This document shows, one piece after another, positions 1 to 6,060 of a stretch of 8,407 bases of DNA. The position numbers and the translations under genes were made by a program. The notes beneath the pieces were generated by a model. The model was not told the origin of the DNA. It made no database searches and saw nothing but the letters and a program-made list of their open reading frames with translations. The stretch spans positions 1-8,407 of the forward strand of contig JAACEJ010000118.1 in NCBI GenBank assembly GCA_011682565.1. Direction: 5' to 3'. The stretch comes from Actinomycetota bacterium (GTDB taxonomy: Bacteria; Zhuqueibacterota; Zhuqueibacteria; Residuimicrobiales; Krinioviventaceae). Every line of letters begins with the position of its first letter. Within the stretch, counting starts at the first letter, position 1.

Positions 1-62
1 AGTGGTAGAATGCAAGCTTCCCAAGCTTGACGTCGCGGGTTCGACCCCCGTCTCCCGCTCCA
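1..62 (+). tRNA. tRNA-Gly (anticodon CCC), 3' part, cut by the left edge of the window
   Basis: The 5' acceptor strand and most of the D arm lie outside the window. The anticodon stem is CAAGC (13-17) paired with GCTTG (25-29). It encloses the 7-base loop TTCCCAA, so the anticodon at 20-22 is CCC, which reads the glycine codon GGG. The variable loop is 30-34. The T stem GCGGG (35-39) pairs with CCCGT (47-51), including one G-U pair, around the T loop TTCGACC. The 3' acceptor strand is CTCCCGC (52-58), followed by discriminator T59 and an encoded CCA (60-62). The acceptor sequence and U73 fit bacterial tRNA-Gly. It is the only + strand gene seen and converges on the protein genes. No second copy of the tRNA 3' end was noticed in the window, so nothing marks it as an active integration site here. 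Confidence 0.93.
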
Positions 63-70
63 AAACACAG

Positions 71-106
71 AAACCTTCTACGGCATGATTTGCAGAAGGT
101 TTTTTT
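71..106 (+). terminator. Rho-independent terminator of the tRNA-Gly transcript
   Basis: A 9-bp stem AAACCTTCT (71-79) / AGAAGGTTT (94-102) runs into a T run at 100-106. An inner GCA (83-85) / TGC (91-93) helix lies around the loop TGATT, with ACG (80-82) bulged. It begins 8 bases after the tRNA CCA. The opposite strand gives the same stem but only a broken T tract (CTGTGTTTT), so it may also weakly stop transcripts of the convergent - strand operon that ends at 141. Confidence 0.85.
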
Positions 107-140
107 GTTAATAACTGCATTTTTCATTCGTAAAATATTT

Positions 141-1616
141 TCAAAATCGTCCAATCAGCGTAACCTCTACCCCTTGCAATTCCGGCTTGACAACACAAAC
201 ACCGCCGATACAAATTTTGCCCTGACGGCGTGTCCCTGCGAAAACAGAGAGATCGAAATTTTTATATACATTGACGTCCAGTTGTCCGCCGGCCCAATAA
301 AAATGTTTTGTTTCCGCATGCCCCGGCACATAATGCTCGTCCATGGTTTGATCCGTACTATGCTCGCCCAGGAATGAAAGTGTCCATTTAGGCGCCTTGC
401 TCAGACCAATGGTGATCAATTGGTCGTAATACATCCGGTCCGGTTGCGTTGCCTCATCTCTGGCGTGCAGATGCTCATAAATAACCTTAATCGAATAATA
501 GTCTGTCAATTCATAAGTCGCATCTGCGACAAAGTTTAAATATCTCCGTGTATACTCTTTTTGTCGCCCGGCGGCCCACAGCCATTCACCGCCAAGAAAT
601 TCGTCCATCTCGAACTGTCCATACCACTCCTGATAAACCGTATTCTGCAAACTATCGCGGGTAATGCAATAACCGGCTGTGGCAACGCCGTTCTCAGCAA
701 CAGGATAATTCATCTCGACAAGGAAACCTTTTTCATCATTGGCATTTTGCACAAGTTGATGACGATTTAAAAGAGTAAAAAGGTGCTCCCGCGTAACCGT
801 GGGTGGATTATTTAACAGTCCGTCATAAAAAGCAAAGTTTTTATAAGATTTGAATTCGCCGGTGATGCTTAAATCGCCGAGGAAAAGATCGCTTGCGACA
901 TAAACCGCCTTGCCGTCCTGAAGATGATATGACTCGGGATAAGGCAACACGGCATATTCACCATACAATGACGCAAAATCAAAATATAGTTTTCCGAAAA
1001 AAGAACCGCGCTGAAATCCTTGCGTTTGCTGTGCATCCGCTGCAGTGTACAGATAGGTTCCACCCAAATGGAGCATAGTGTATGGTTTTAATCTTATTTC
1101 ACCGCCATAAATCGCAGGAAGTGTTTCCCCCGCTGCCCGTGCTTTGCTCTTTTTCAACTCGGCAACATCGAGCCGCGTCTTGCGCGGTCGGCCGGCGAGG
1201 ATTTTCGCGTCGACGACTTGCGAATGATAGTCAGCTTTTAAGCCGTCTATGTTTGAATCCCAGCGCAGAGTGCGATTATCAAAGGAACGAAGCACGAGCC
1301 CTCTTCCCAACAAACTATAGAAATTCCCCACACGTATGTTCAGGCCACCTCGTTTGTACTCTAAAAATCGCTGCGCCAGGCCCCAGGTTGTATCCTGCTG
1401 TGAAAACGAAGCCGGTGGTTCATGGAAGGAAAATCGTCCTCCCAGTCGAAAGCCTCCCCTGGATAAAGAAATATCAGTCCAATTTTCGAAAAATCGCGAC
1501 TGCGCTTTTTTCGCAGAAGAATATTCCGTATGAATATTTCCGGAAATTTTCTGTGAAATTGAAACCGCGGACAAAATGAAAATCAATGTCGATAACAAGT
1601 TGAAAATTTTTTTCAT
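141..1616 (-). CDS. DUF6029-type outer-membrane beta-barrel protein
   Basis: This 491-residue exported protein has an N-terminal signal peptide (MKKIFNLLSTLIFILSAVSIS). Alternating aromatic/polar strands follow throughout, and the chain ends in Phe (LIGRF), which is typical of a barrel inserted by the BAM machinery. The best landmark is a Gly/Arg-rich block at residues 97-125 (GNFYSLLGRGLVLRSF...) that I associate with the DUF6029 family of FCB-group bacteria. A second block at 467-491 holds a Cys pair, C469 and C474 (KICIGGVC). The biochemical function of the family is not known to me; a porin, a transporter or a surface assembly factor are all possible. The ATG overlaps the stop of the upstream TlpA-like gene by four bases (ATGA) and has no clear Shine-Dalgarno, so translation is probably coupled to that gene. 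Family assignment is from remembered motif style and has not been searched. Confidence 0.8.
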   Translation of the reverse strand: MKKIFNLLSTLIFILSAVSISQKISGNIHTEYSSAKKAQSRFFENWTDISLSRGGFRLGGRFSFHEPPASFSQQDTTWGLAQRFLEYKRGGLNIRVGNFYSLLGRGLVLRSFDNRTLRWDSNIDGLKADYHSQVVDAKILAGRPRKTRLDVAELKKSKARAAGETLPAIYGGEIRLKPYTMLHLGGTYLYTAADAQQTQGFQRGSFFGKLYFDFASLYGEYAVLPYPESYHLQDGKAVYVASDLFLGDLSITGEFKSYKNFAFYDGLLNNPPTVTREHLFTLLNRHQLVQNANDEKGFLVEMNYPVAENGVATAGYCITRDSLQNTVYQEWYGQFEMDEFLGGEWLWAAGRQKEYTRRYLNFVADATYELTDYYSIKVIYEHLHARDEATQPDRMYYDQLITIGLSKAPKWTLSFLGEHSTDQTMDEHYVPGHAETKHFYWAGGQLDVNVYKNFDLSVFAGTRRQGKICIGGVCVVKPELQGVEVTLIGRF

Positions 1617-2095
1617 TTTAACAGTTTCACAATTTTTTTCTGTAGATTAATCTCATCGCCTTTGCGATATCCGGTATGAGTGTACACGATCTCACCGTTT
1701 TTGTTAATGAGAACGGACAATGGAGGATTTGTTCCCTGGTAAAGTTGAAAGACTTCACTGTTCGTATCCAGCAAAATAGTAAACGGATAACGATAAGTTT
1801 TGACCGTTCCTTTCACTTTGCTGACGGTTCGGGGATCATCGACCGAAACGGATAATACCTGCAGCCCGTCATCCTTGTATTTTTTGTAGATTTTTTTCAA
1901 TGCTTTCATTTCAGATCGGCACGGTAAACACCAGGTCGCCCAAAAATTGATAAGAATCGGCCCTTTGCCGAAATTTTTGGATAGTTGATAATTATTCCCG
2001 CCAATATCAGGCAAAGTAAAATCAGGGGCTGTGGTTTGTCCGGCAAATGCAAAATTTGTCAAAGAAAGAAAAAAAACAATCAACATACGGCGCAT
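1613..2095 (-). CDS. TlpA/ResA-like exported thiol-disulfide oxidoreductase
   Basis: This 160-residue thioredoxin-fold protein has a cleavable signal peptide (probable cleavage after AFA, residue 18) and no lipobox, so a soluble periplasmic location is expected. The mature part starts with the TlpA/ResA/AhpC hallmark APDFTLPDIGG. The active site is WATWCLPC with C56 and C59, followed by R60 and E62. A Pro pair at 124-125 (TNPPLSVLI) occupies the cis-Pro position. The length is usual for a single-domain TlpA-like reductase. Such proteins transfer electrons to oxidised cysteines or haem-binding apoproteins; the substrate here is unknown. The start is ATG at 2095, with GAGGAA at 2102-2107 six bases away. 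It lies 15 bp after the PEGA-Omp28 lipoprotein gene and overlaps the barrel gene by four bases. That makes the upstream thioredoxin-fold lipoprotein or the barrel's C-terminal Cys pair candidate partners (inference). Confidence 0.92.
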   Translation of the reverse strand: MRRMLIVFFLSLTNFAFAGQTTAPDFTLPDIGGNNYQLSKNFGKGPILINFWATWCLPCRSEMKALKKIYKKYKDDGLQVLSVSVDDPRTVSKVKGTVKTYRYPFTILLDTNSEVFQLYQGTNPPLSVLINKNGEIVYTHTGYRKGDEINLQKKIVKLLK

Positions 2096-2110
2096 GATGT
2101 ATTCCTCATT

Positions 2111-3319
2111 TTACGGATAAAGCGTTGAAGCAGCCTGAAGCACTTCTTTCGTGTCCTGGTCCTGAAGAAAGGCGATAACCTCCAGCTGCACCGTTTTCCA
2201 TTGGCTTGCCGACGGCAGACTGAATTGAATAAAAGTTTTTTCATCAACTGGAAGCGAAAGCAAGGTACCATCCGGCGTTGGATAGAAGGTGCGCAGAACA
2301 TCGAAAAAATGTTTCTGCCCGTTTTGTCCGGGCGGATTTTCATAGTCTACATTTTTTTCGACAACAGCGATTTGTAATTTGATATTTTGCAGTTCGGACA
2401 ATGCTTCTACCCTGATCGTCCCGGACACCATGTCGTTCGATTTTTTGAAATGTAAAATTTCCATGGCAGCTTTCGGCAGCACAATCGTTCTGGTTTGAAA
2501 TGCATTTTCAAGCCGGGCATCCAGATTTGAAGTTCCCAGTTCTGAAATGACACCGTCAAACCAGACAATCGGGTTGGTGAAAATCTTATAATAGGTCATG
2601 CGTGCATCATTATCCTCTTTGGCGGCCAGGTACATGGGATCGCCGGGCGCCGGGATTTCCGTATGATAATTAATGCTGACAACTCTTGCGACACCATTAT
2701 TTTGCAGAAAACTCGAAATCGCTTCATCCGCTGTCACGCATGGAACACAGGTGCTGCTGGAAAAATGCTCCACAAGGACCGTACGCTGCAATGCAAGTGA
2801 TTGTTGCAGCGTATCCGTCTCACCACCTATCGCGGTAACAATTGCCGTCACCGGTGCGTAGCTTCCTTTGCGAATTTCAAAGGAATGTTCTCCGGCGGCC
2901 ACGCAGTTCAGGAAAACAGGAGAATAACCTCGCGGTAATCCATCGAGAAAAATGAGCGCACTGTCCGGGGTTGTGGATATAAACAAATTGCTCACAGAAT
3001 CCAGTAATTTCATTTCAATATACAATCGGGCTTGTTTGCCGGCCTGAATGACAATATTACTTTCAGGCTCCAAAGTTTCATAGCACTCCCGCTGAAGCTG
3101 TACCGAGTGAGCCCCGGCCTTTACACTGTCCAAAAGAACGGAATCTGTCGATGATGTAAATTTGCCGGTCGGATTTTGGTCGAGGTAAATTTGTGCACTG
3201 TCGACATTGCAGGTAATGAAAAGAGAACCAAATTTTTGTTTTTCACTCTCTAAAATTCCATCTTGTGTTGTGCAGGAAAAAATGACTATAAAAATTAAAA
3301 GTGAAAAAAAGACCTTCAA
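2111..3319 (-). CDS. Lipoprotein with two PEGA domains and a C-terminal Omp28/thioredoxin-like domain
   Basis: 402 residues. The N-terminus is a lipoprotein signal (hydrophobic run ending IFSC, lipid Cys at C16). Two PEGA-type repeats follow at about 31-104 (SLFITCNVDSAQIYLDQNPTG) and 109-177 (NLFISTTPDSALIFLDGLPRG). They are small beta-sandwich domains common in surface proteins. From about 179 to the end is an Omp28-like domain with the CxxC site C191-V-P-C194 and a presumed cis-Pro in TNPIVWFDG (P250). Its tail (VVEKNVDY...HFFDVLRTFYP) is typical of Omp28-related proteins. The expected location is the outer membrane, facing either the periplasm or the cell surface. The start is a TTG codon at 3319-3317 with a strong GAGGAG (3326-3331) six bases upstream. 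It is the first gene of the probable three-gene operon with the TlpA-like and barrel genes. The redox role is inferred from the CxxC site; Omp28 function itself is poorly defined. Confidence 0.87.
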   Translation of the reverse strand: MKVFFSLLIFIVIFSCTTQDGILESEKQKFGSLFITCNVDSAQIYLDQNPTGKFTSSTDSVLLDSVKAGAHSVQLQRECYETLEPESNIVIQAGKQARLYIEMKLLDSVSNLFISTTPDSALIFLDGLPRGYSPVFLNCVAAGEHSFEIRKGSYAPVTAIVTAIGGETDTLQQSLALQRTVLVEHFSSSTCVPCVTADEAISSFLQNNGVARVVSINYHTEIPAPGDPMYLAAKEDNDARMTYYKIFTNPIVWFDGVISELGTSNLDARLENAFQTRTIVLPKAAMEILHFKKSNDMVSGTIRVEALSELQNIKLQIAVVEKNVDYENPPGQNGQKHFFDVLRTFYPTPDGTLLSLPVDEKTFIQFSLPSASQWKTVQLEVIAFLQDQDTKEVLQAASTLYP

Positions 3320-3325
3320 ATAATA

Positions 3326-3331
3326 CTCCTC
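3326..3331 (-). promoter_or_regulatory. Shine-Dalgarno that fixes a TTG start codon
   Basis: On the - strand this reads GAGGAG and lies six bases before the TTG at 3319-3317. No in-frame ATG before the signal peptide offers a better start, so the lipoprotein gene most likely begins with TTG. Confidence 0.7.
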
Positions 3332-3346
3332 AAGATAATATCAAAT

Positions 3347-3358
3347 ATGGATATCCAT
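3347..3358. promoter_or_regulatory. 12-bp perfect palindrome upstream of the PEGA-Omp28 operon (possible operator)
   Basis: ATGGATATCCAT is a perfect 12-bp inverted repeat 27 bases before the TTG start of the operon. On the - strand it sits between a TTGTAA (3358-3363) and a TATTAT (3335-3340) separated by 17 bases, which resembles a -35/-10 pair. A transcript starting there would begin almost at the Shine-Dalgarno, so the promoter reading is weak. The palindrome is certain; a regulatory role is a guess. Confidence 0.3.
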
Positions 3359-3393
3359 TACAAATATACGGAAATGACACGCAAACGTGGACG

Positions 3394-3505
3394 TGTGCAT
3401 TGCGAGCGAAGCGAAGCAATCTGGATGTCGACTAACGTGCTGTTTTATAAAGATCGTTTCCCCGATAATTCGGGGTAAACTCACGCTTTGCTCTTCGCGA
3501 TGACA
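3394..3505. repeat. Degenerate inverted-repeat element, MITE-like or REP-like
   Basis: The left arm (3394-3420) contains GCATTGCGAGCGAAGCGAAG. The reverse complement of the right arm (3481-3505) reads TGTCATCGCGAAGAGCAAAG. Both share the pattern TGT-CAT-GCGA followed by GA/AGC-rich sequence, with mismatches. The left arm closely resembles a dispersed intergenic repeat motif (attgcgagcgaagcgaagcaat) that I have met in many unrelated bacterial genomes. The interior is about 60 bases and has no coding capacity, so this would be a non-autonomous or decayed copy. Other copies cannot be shown from one window. Confidence 0.5.
3456..3480 (-). terminator. GC hairpin downstream of the secreted Omp28/sorting-domain gene, possible weak terminator
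   Basis: CCCCGA (3460-3465) pairs perfectly with TCGGGG (3470-3475) around TAAT. GTTT (3456-3459) pairs with AAAC (3477-3480) across a single bulged T. The resulting 10-bp stem is about 55 bases past the stop codon of the upstream - strand gene. No clean T run follows on the - strand (CGATCTTTATAAAAC), so it is a poor classical terminator. It may instead be part of the surrounding repeat element. Confidence 0.4.
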
Positions 3506-3533
3506 TATTTTTCGACTTTTTACGAATTACTCT

Positions 3534-6023
3534 TTAATGCAGCAATATCATTTTCCGAATTGCCTGATGTTCACCATATTTCAGTTTATAGAAATAAACC
3601 CCACTCGGCACATCCATCCCGTAATCATCCTTTCCATTCCAGGTCACTTGGTGTTGCCCGGCATTTTGCGGCGTATGGACGAGAGTTCGAACAGTCTGCC
3701 CTGCGCTGTTAAAAATAATCAAAGATACGCTGTTACTGCCGGAAACAAGCGGCAAGGTATAGCGAATCATCGTTACCGGGTTGAATGGATTGGGGTAATT
3801 TTGCGCAAGATCGAAGGATTCAACCATTGTACCGTTGCGATCCGTAATACCCGTCGGGTTGGTTAAAAATGTAAAAGTTAGGGAAACGGAATCGCCCGGA
3901 TCATCGACATTTTCAATTTTGATGGTCACAAGACCGTTACCGGGATCCGTTCCATTTGAGCCGACTTGCAAATGAAAATCCAGCGAGTCGCCCGGCGCAA
4001 GCGGCCCCACATAATCCGCGATGCTAATTGTATCCATCGAGGGAGCAAAACACAATTCGCCCAAACAAAGAGAGCAAAACCAGCCGTCGGGAAATTGGTT
4101 GCGGGTACGCGTAATTCGCAGGCTCAGATCAGAAGAGGATGTGTTGTAAATCTCGGCATAGCGGTCGAAAAAGTCTCCAACCTCTCCATAAAAAGCCAAA
4201 GAATCAATGTTCATTCTGAACGATTTGGCTACACCGGGTTCCTGATATGTCATCCAACGGATAGCGCGCGCTAATAACGTGTCACGGGTTGCATTTCTTT
4301 TAATCTGTTCGAGACCAAAGCCGAGGTAAACAATTTTATAATCATCGGCAGCAGCCCTGATTGCACCGACCTCCGGCCCGCTCATGAATGTCAGAAGAGT
4401 CGTTGCATTTGTATCCGCAGCAGCAATCACATCCGGTGATCTGGAATAAATATCATTAATGATCACATTGATTCCACTGGAAACAGGATCACCCGCCACA
4501 CCTTTCAGCATCTTTTTTGAAGAGGCATCGGCAACATAATTCGCGTGCAAGTAATTATGATAAAAATTCTGCGCAAACTGACTCGCTCCATTTGATTCAA
4601 AAATATCGCGGCCGATATTTTGTCCGTCGATAAACAAATTCCCGCCGGCTTGCAGGTACGTTTTCAATGCATTCACTTCGTCTGGAGAAAAGGCAATGGA
4701 CGAAGTACCGGCAGACCAAATAATAACGGCAAAATGACTCAAATCGACATCCGGCACTTGCAATGCCTGTCTGGAAACAACCCCCAAAGTGCTGTGATAT
4801 ACATTTTTCAGTGAATTTGTGATCAGTGTATCCGCTTTCGCATCCCGGCCGTCCACATCGACCTGTAAAAGGCCAACACCGGTTGTGGTAACGTTTCTCA
4901 GCAAAAGACTTCCTTTTACTTTGGGATCACTGTTCGATGAGAAATAAATGGTCGTTTGTCCAAATCCGTCGATTGCATTTGGATTAACACTCAGTGTTAT
5001 CAGCGTTGAATCGTCGGAATCGATGGTTACAGCGTCCGTTGCTCCGTGAAAAAAAGTGCCGTTCACAGTTGTGTATTCAAAAGACCATCCTTCCGGGCCG
5101 TTAAATGCCGGATCAAGGGTATAGGTATCTGTGGCAAGTGTTTTATTGTGAAGATAGGTCTGAAATTGAACCGGCGTTGTATTATCCGCGATGACATCGG
5201 AATGGTTTGCAGCGGTAATAATTGCTTTGGGAGCATACAACGGAATTTGTTCGGCTTGCTGAATTTCGGCATTGGAATTCAGCGGCGTCCCGGATTTGTA
5301 AACCATAATAACGATGTGGCAGCTATCCGCCACAAATTCCGCCGGAACAGTATAAGAAAAAGTCTTGTTTATTACCTGATCTTTATTCCAGGTACCGTCG
5401 ATTACTTCCTCGCCCAAAGCGCCGTTCATCATCGCGCGGACGACGTGTCGGTGGACGTAATTAATATATGTGGGGCCTAGATAGTTTGCTTGATTATGGA
5501 TAATTCCATCTTCCAAAAGTATGGCATTAAACATAAACTTACCGTTCAAAATGTCGAGCGCAGTAAAAGCAATGTGGGCTTTTAGCTTTCTAGTCTTTCT
5601 ATCAAATTCTTTTAAAATATGAATTCTGACGGTAGCCGGTTTGGATAACCGATTGCTCATATTTGCATACCACTCATTTGCCAATTTGGGTTTGGTGACT
5701 CGGTCAAATATGCCAGTGGGGTAGCCAGAAAAATCTAGGCGAGATAAAATTGAATTCCCCTCAAAATAAGACATAGGATCTCTTGCATCATTTGCAGGCC
5801 CATGATAACCAATAATAATCGCATTAGGAATGTTAGGCAGTATCTTATCCCGGATAACTCCATGCCCAATTGGACAATATTGACACCATGTACCCGTAGC
5901 ATATTCCAAAACCGGGTTTCGCAGCGTCTGCGACTGTCCCGCTTGTGTGAGAGCAAAAACAAAAACGATGGCCGCAAAAAACAAAACAAACAGAATCTTT
6001 CGGGAATGGGCAAGCAGATGCAT
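3534..6023 (-). CDS. Secreted multidomain protein: Omp28/thioredoxin-like domain, glutamine-amidotransferase-like fold, type IX sorting domain
   Basis: 829 residues. The signal peptide spans about 1-33 (MHLLAHSRKILFVLFFAAIV...). Residues 34-262 form an Omp28-like thioredoxin-fold domain with C47-QY-C50 in ATGTWCQYCPIGHG and a presumed cis-Pro at P102 (GYPTGIFDR). A beta-rich linker follows. Residues 385-595 resemble the amidotransferase-like fold found in secreted FCB proteins (LLQVDVDGRD, FAVIIWSAGT, LKTYLQAGGNLFIDGQNI), with no evident catalytic Cys. An Ig-like region carries three close cysteines, C650, C653 and C658 (WFCSLCLGELC). The C-terminus (738-829) is a sorting/FlgD-like domain (QNYPNPFNP, GVYFYKLKYG, KMILLH) expected to direct type IX export and surface attachment. 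The frame is open to 6107, but ATG 6023 is chosen: AGGAGG (6030-6035) is six bases before it, the signal peptide begins there, and a longer start would overlap the HEAT gene. The substrate is unknown. Confidence 0.88.
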   Translation of the reverse strand: MHLLAHSRKILFVLFFAAIVFVFALTQAGQSQTLRNPVLEYATGTWCQYCPIGHGVIRDKILPNIPNAIIIGYHGPANDARDPMSYFEGNSILSRLDFSGYPTGIFDRVTKPKLANEWYANMSNRLSKPATVRIHILKEFDRKTRKLKAHIAFTALDILNGKFMFNAILLEDGIIHNQANYLGPTYINYVHRHVVRAMMNGALGEEVIDGTWNKDQVINKTFSYTVPAEFVADSCHIVIMVYKSGTPLNSNAEIQQAEQIPLYAPKAIITAANHSDVIADNTTPVQFQTYLHNKTLATDTYTLDPAFNGPEGWSFEYTTVNGTFFHGATDAVTIDSDDSTLITLSVNPNAIDGFGQTTIYFSSNSDPKVKGSLLLRNVTTTGVGLLQVDVDGRDAKADTLITNSLKNVYHSTLGVVSRQALQVPDVDLSHFAVIIWSAGTSSIAFSPDEVNALKTYLQAGGNLFIDGQNIGRDIFESNGASQFAQNFYHNYLHANYVADASSKKMLKGVAGDPVSSGINVIINDIYSRSPDVIAAADTNATTLLTFMSGPEVGAIRAAADDYKIVYLGFGLEQIKRNATRDTLLARAIRWMTYQEPGVAKSFRMNIDSLAFYGEVGDFFDRYAEIYNTSSSDLSLRITRTRNQFPDGWFCSLCLGELCFAPSMDTISIADYVGPLAPGDSLDFHLQVGSNGTDPGNGLVTIKIENVDDPGDSVSLTFTFLTNPTGITDRNGTMVESFDLAQNYPNPFNPVTMIRYTLPLVSGSNSVSLIIFNSAGQTVRTLVHTPQNAGQHQVTWNGKDDYGMDVPSGVYFYKLKYGEHQAIRKMILLH

Positions 6024-6029
6024 TTCAAA

Positions 6030-6035
6030 CCTCCT
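6030..6035 (-). promoter_or_regulatory. Shine-Dalgarno fixing the start of the Omp28/sorting-domain gene
   Basis: On the - strand this reads AGGAGG, six bases before ATG 6023-6021. It decides against the 28-residue longer in-frame start at 6107, which would place charged residues ahead of the signal peptide. Confidence 0.85.
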
Positions 6036-6043
6036 GTAACTAT

Positions 6044-6055
6044 ATTCTATAGAAT
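6044..6055. promoter_or_regulatory. 12-bp perfect palindrome in the spacer before the Omp28/sorting-domain gene
   Basis: ATTCTATAGAAT is a perfect inverted repeat filling much of the 37-bp gap between the HEAT gene stop and the AGGAGG site. It could be an operator or a short AT-rich hairpin, or chance in an AT-rich spacer. It differs in sequence from the palindrome at 3347-3358. Confidence 0.3.
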
Positions 6056-6060
6056 TTTTC

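Larger units (their letters stand above)
3320..3533. other. 214-bp non-coding spacer between the two Omp28-type genes
   Basis: No convincing gene is seen in either strand. Next to the lipoprotein gene it holds that gene's ribosome binding site and a 12-bp palindrome. Its middle and far side hold a degenerate inverted repeat (3394-3505) enclosing a GC hairpin (3456-3480). It separates the secreted Omp28/sorting-domain gene from the lipoprotein-TlpA-barrel operon, so the latter probably has its own promoter here. Confidence 0.7.

Noticed and set aside
1..62. tRNA-Gly as the attachment site of an integrated element
   Set aside because: No integrase gene and no repeat of the tRNA 3' end were noticed in the window; the adjacent genes look like ordinary envelope genes.
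27..377. 116-residue + strand open frame starting inside the tRNA
   Set aside because: It runs through the tRNA, its terminator and the antisense of the barrel gene; no ribosome site or motif.
1082..1579. 165-residue open frame on the + strand
   Set aside because: It lies wholly antisense to the barrel gene, has no recognisable motif and no good ribosome site; the - strand frame has a signal peptide and barrel features.
3320..3533. CRISPR array or small RNA gene in the spacer
   Set aside because: There is only one diverged inverted pair, not evenly spaced direct repeats, and no promoter-plus-terminator pair delimiting a small RNA.
5046..5480. 144-residue open frame on the + strand
   Set aside because: Antisense to the Omp28/sorting-domain gene; its Cys and basic residues are a by-product of the coding strand, and no family is recognisable.
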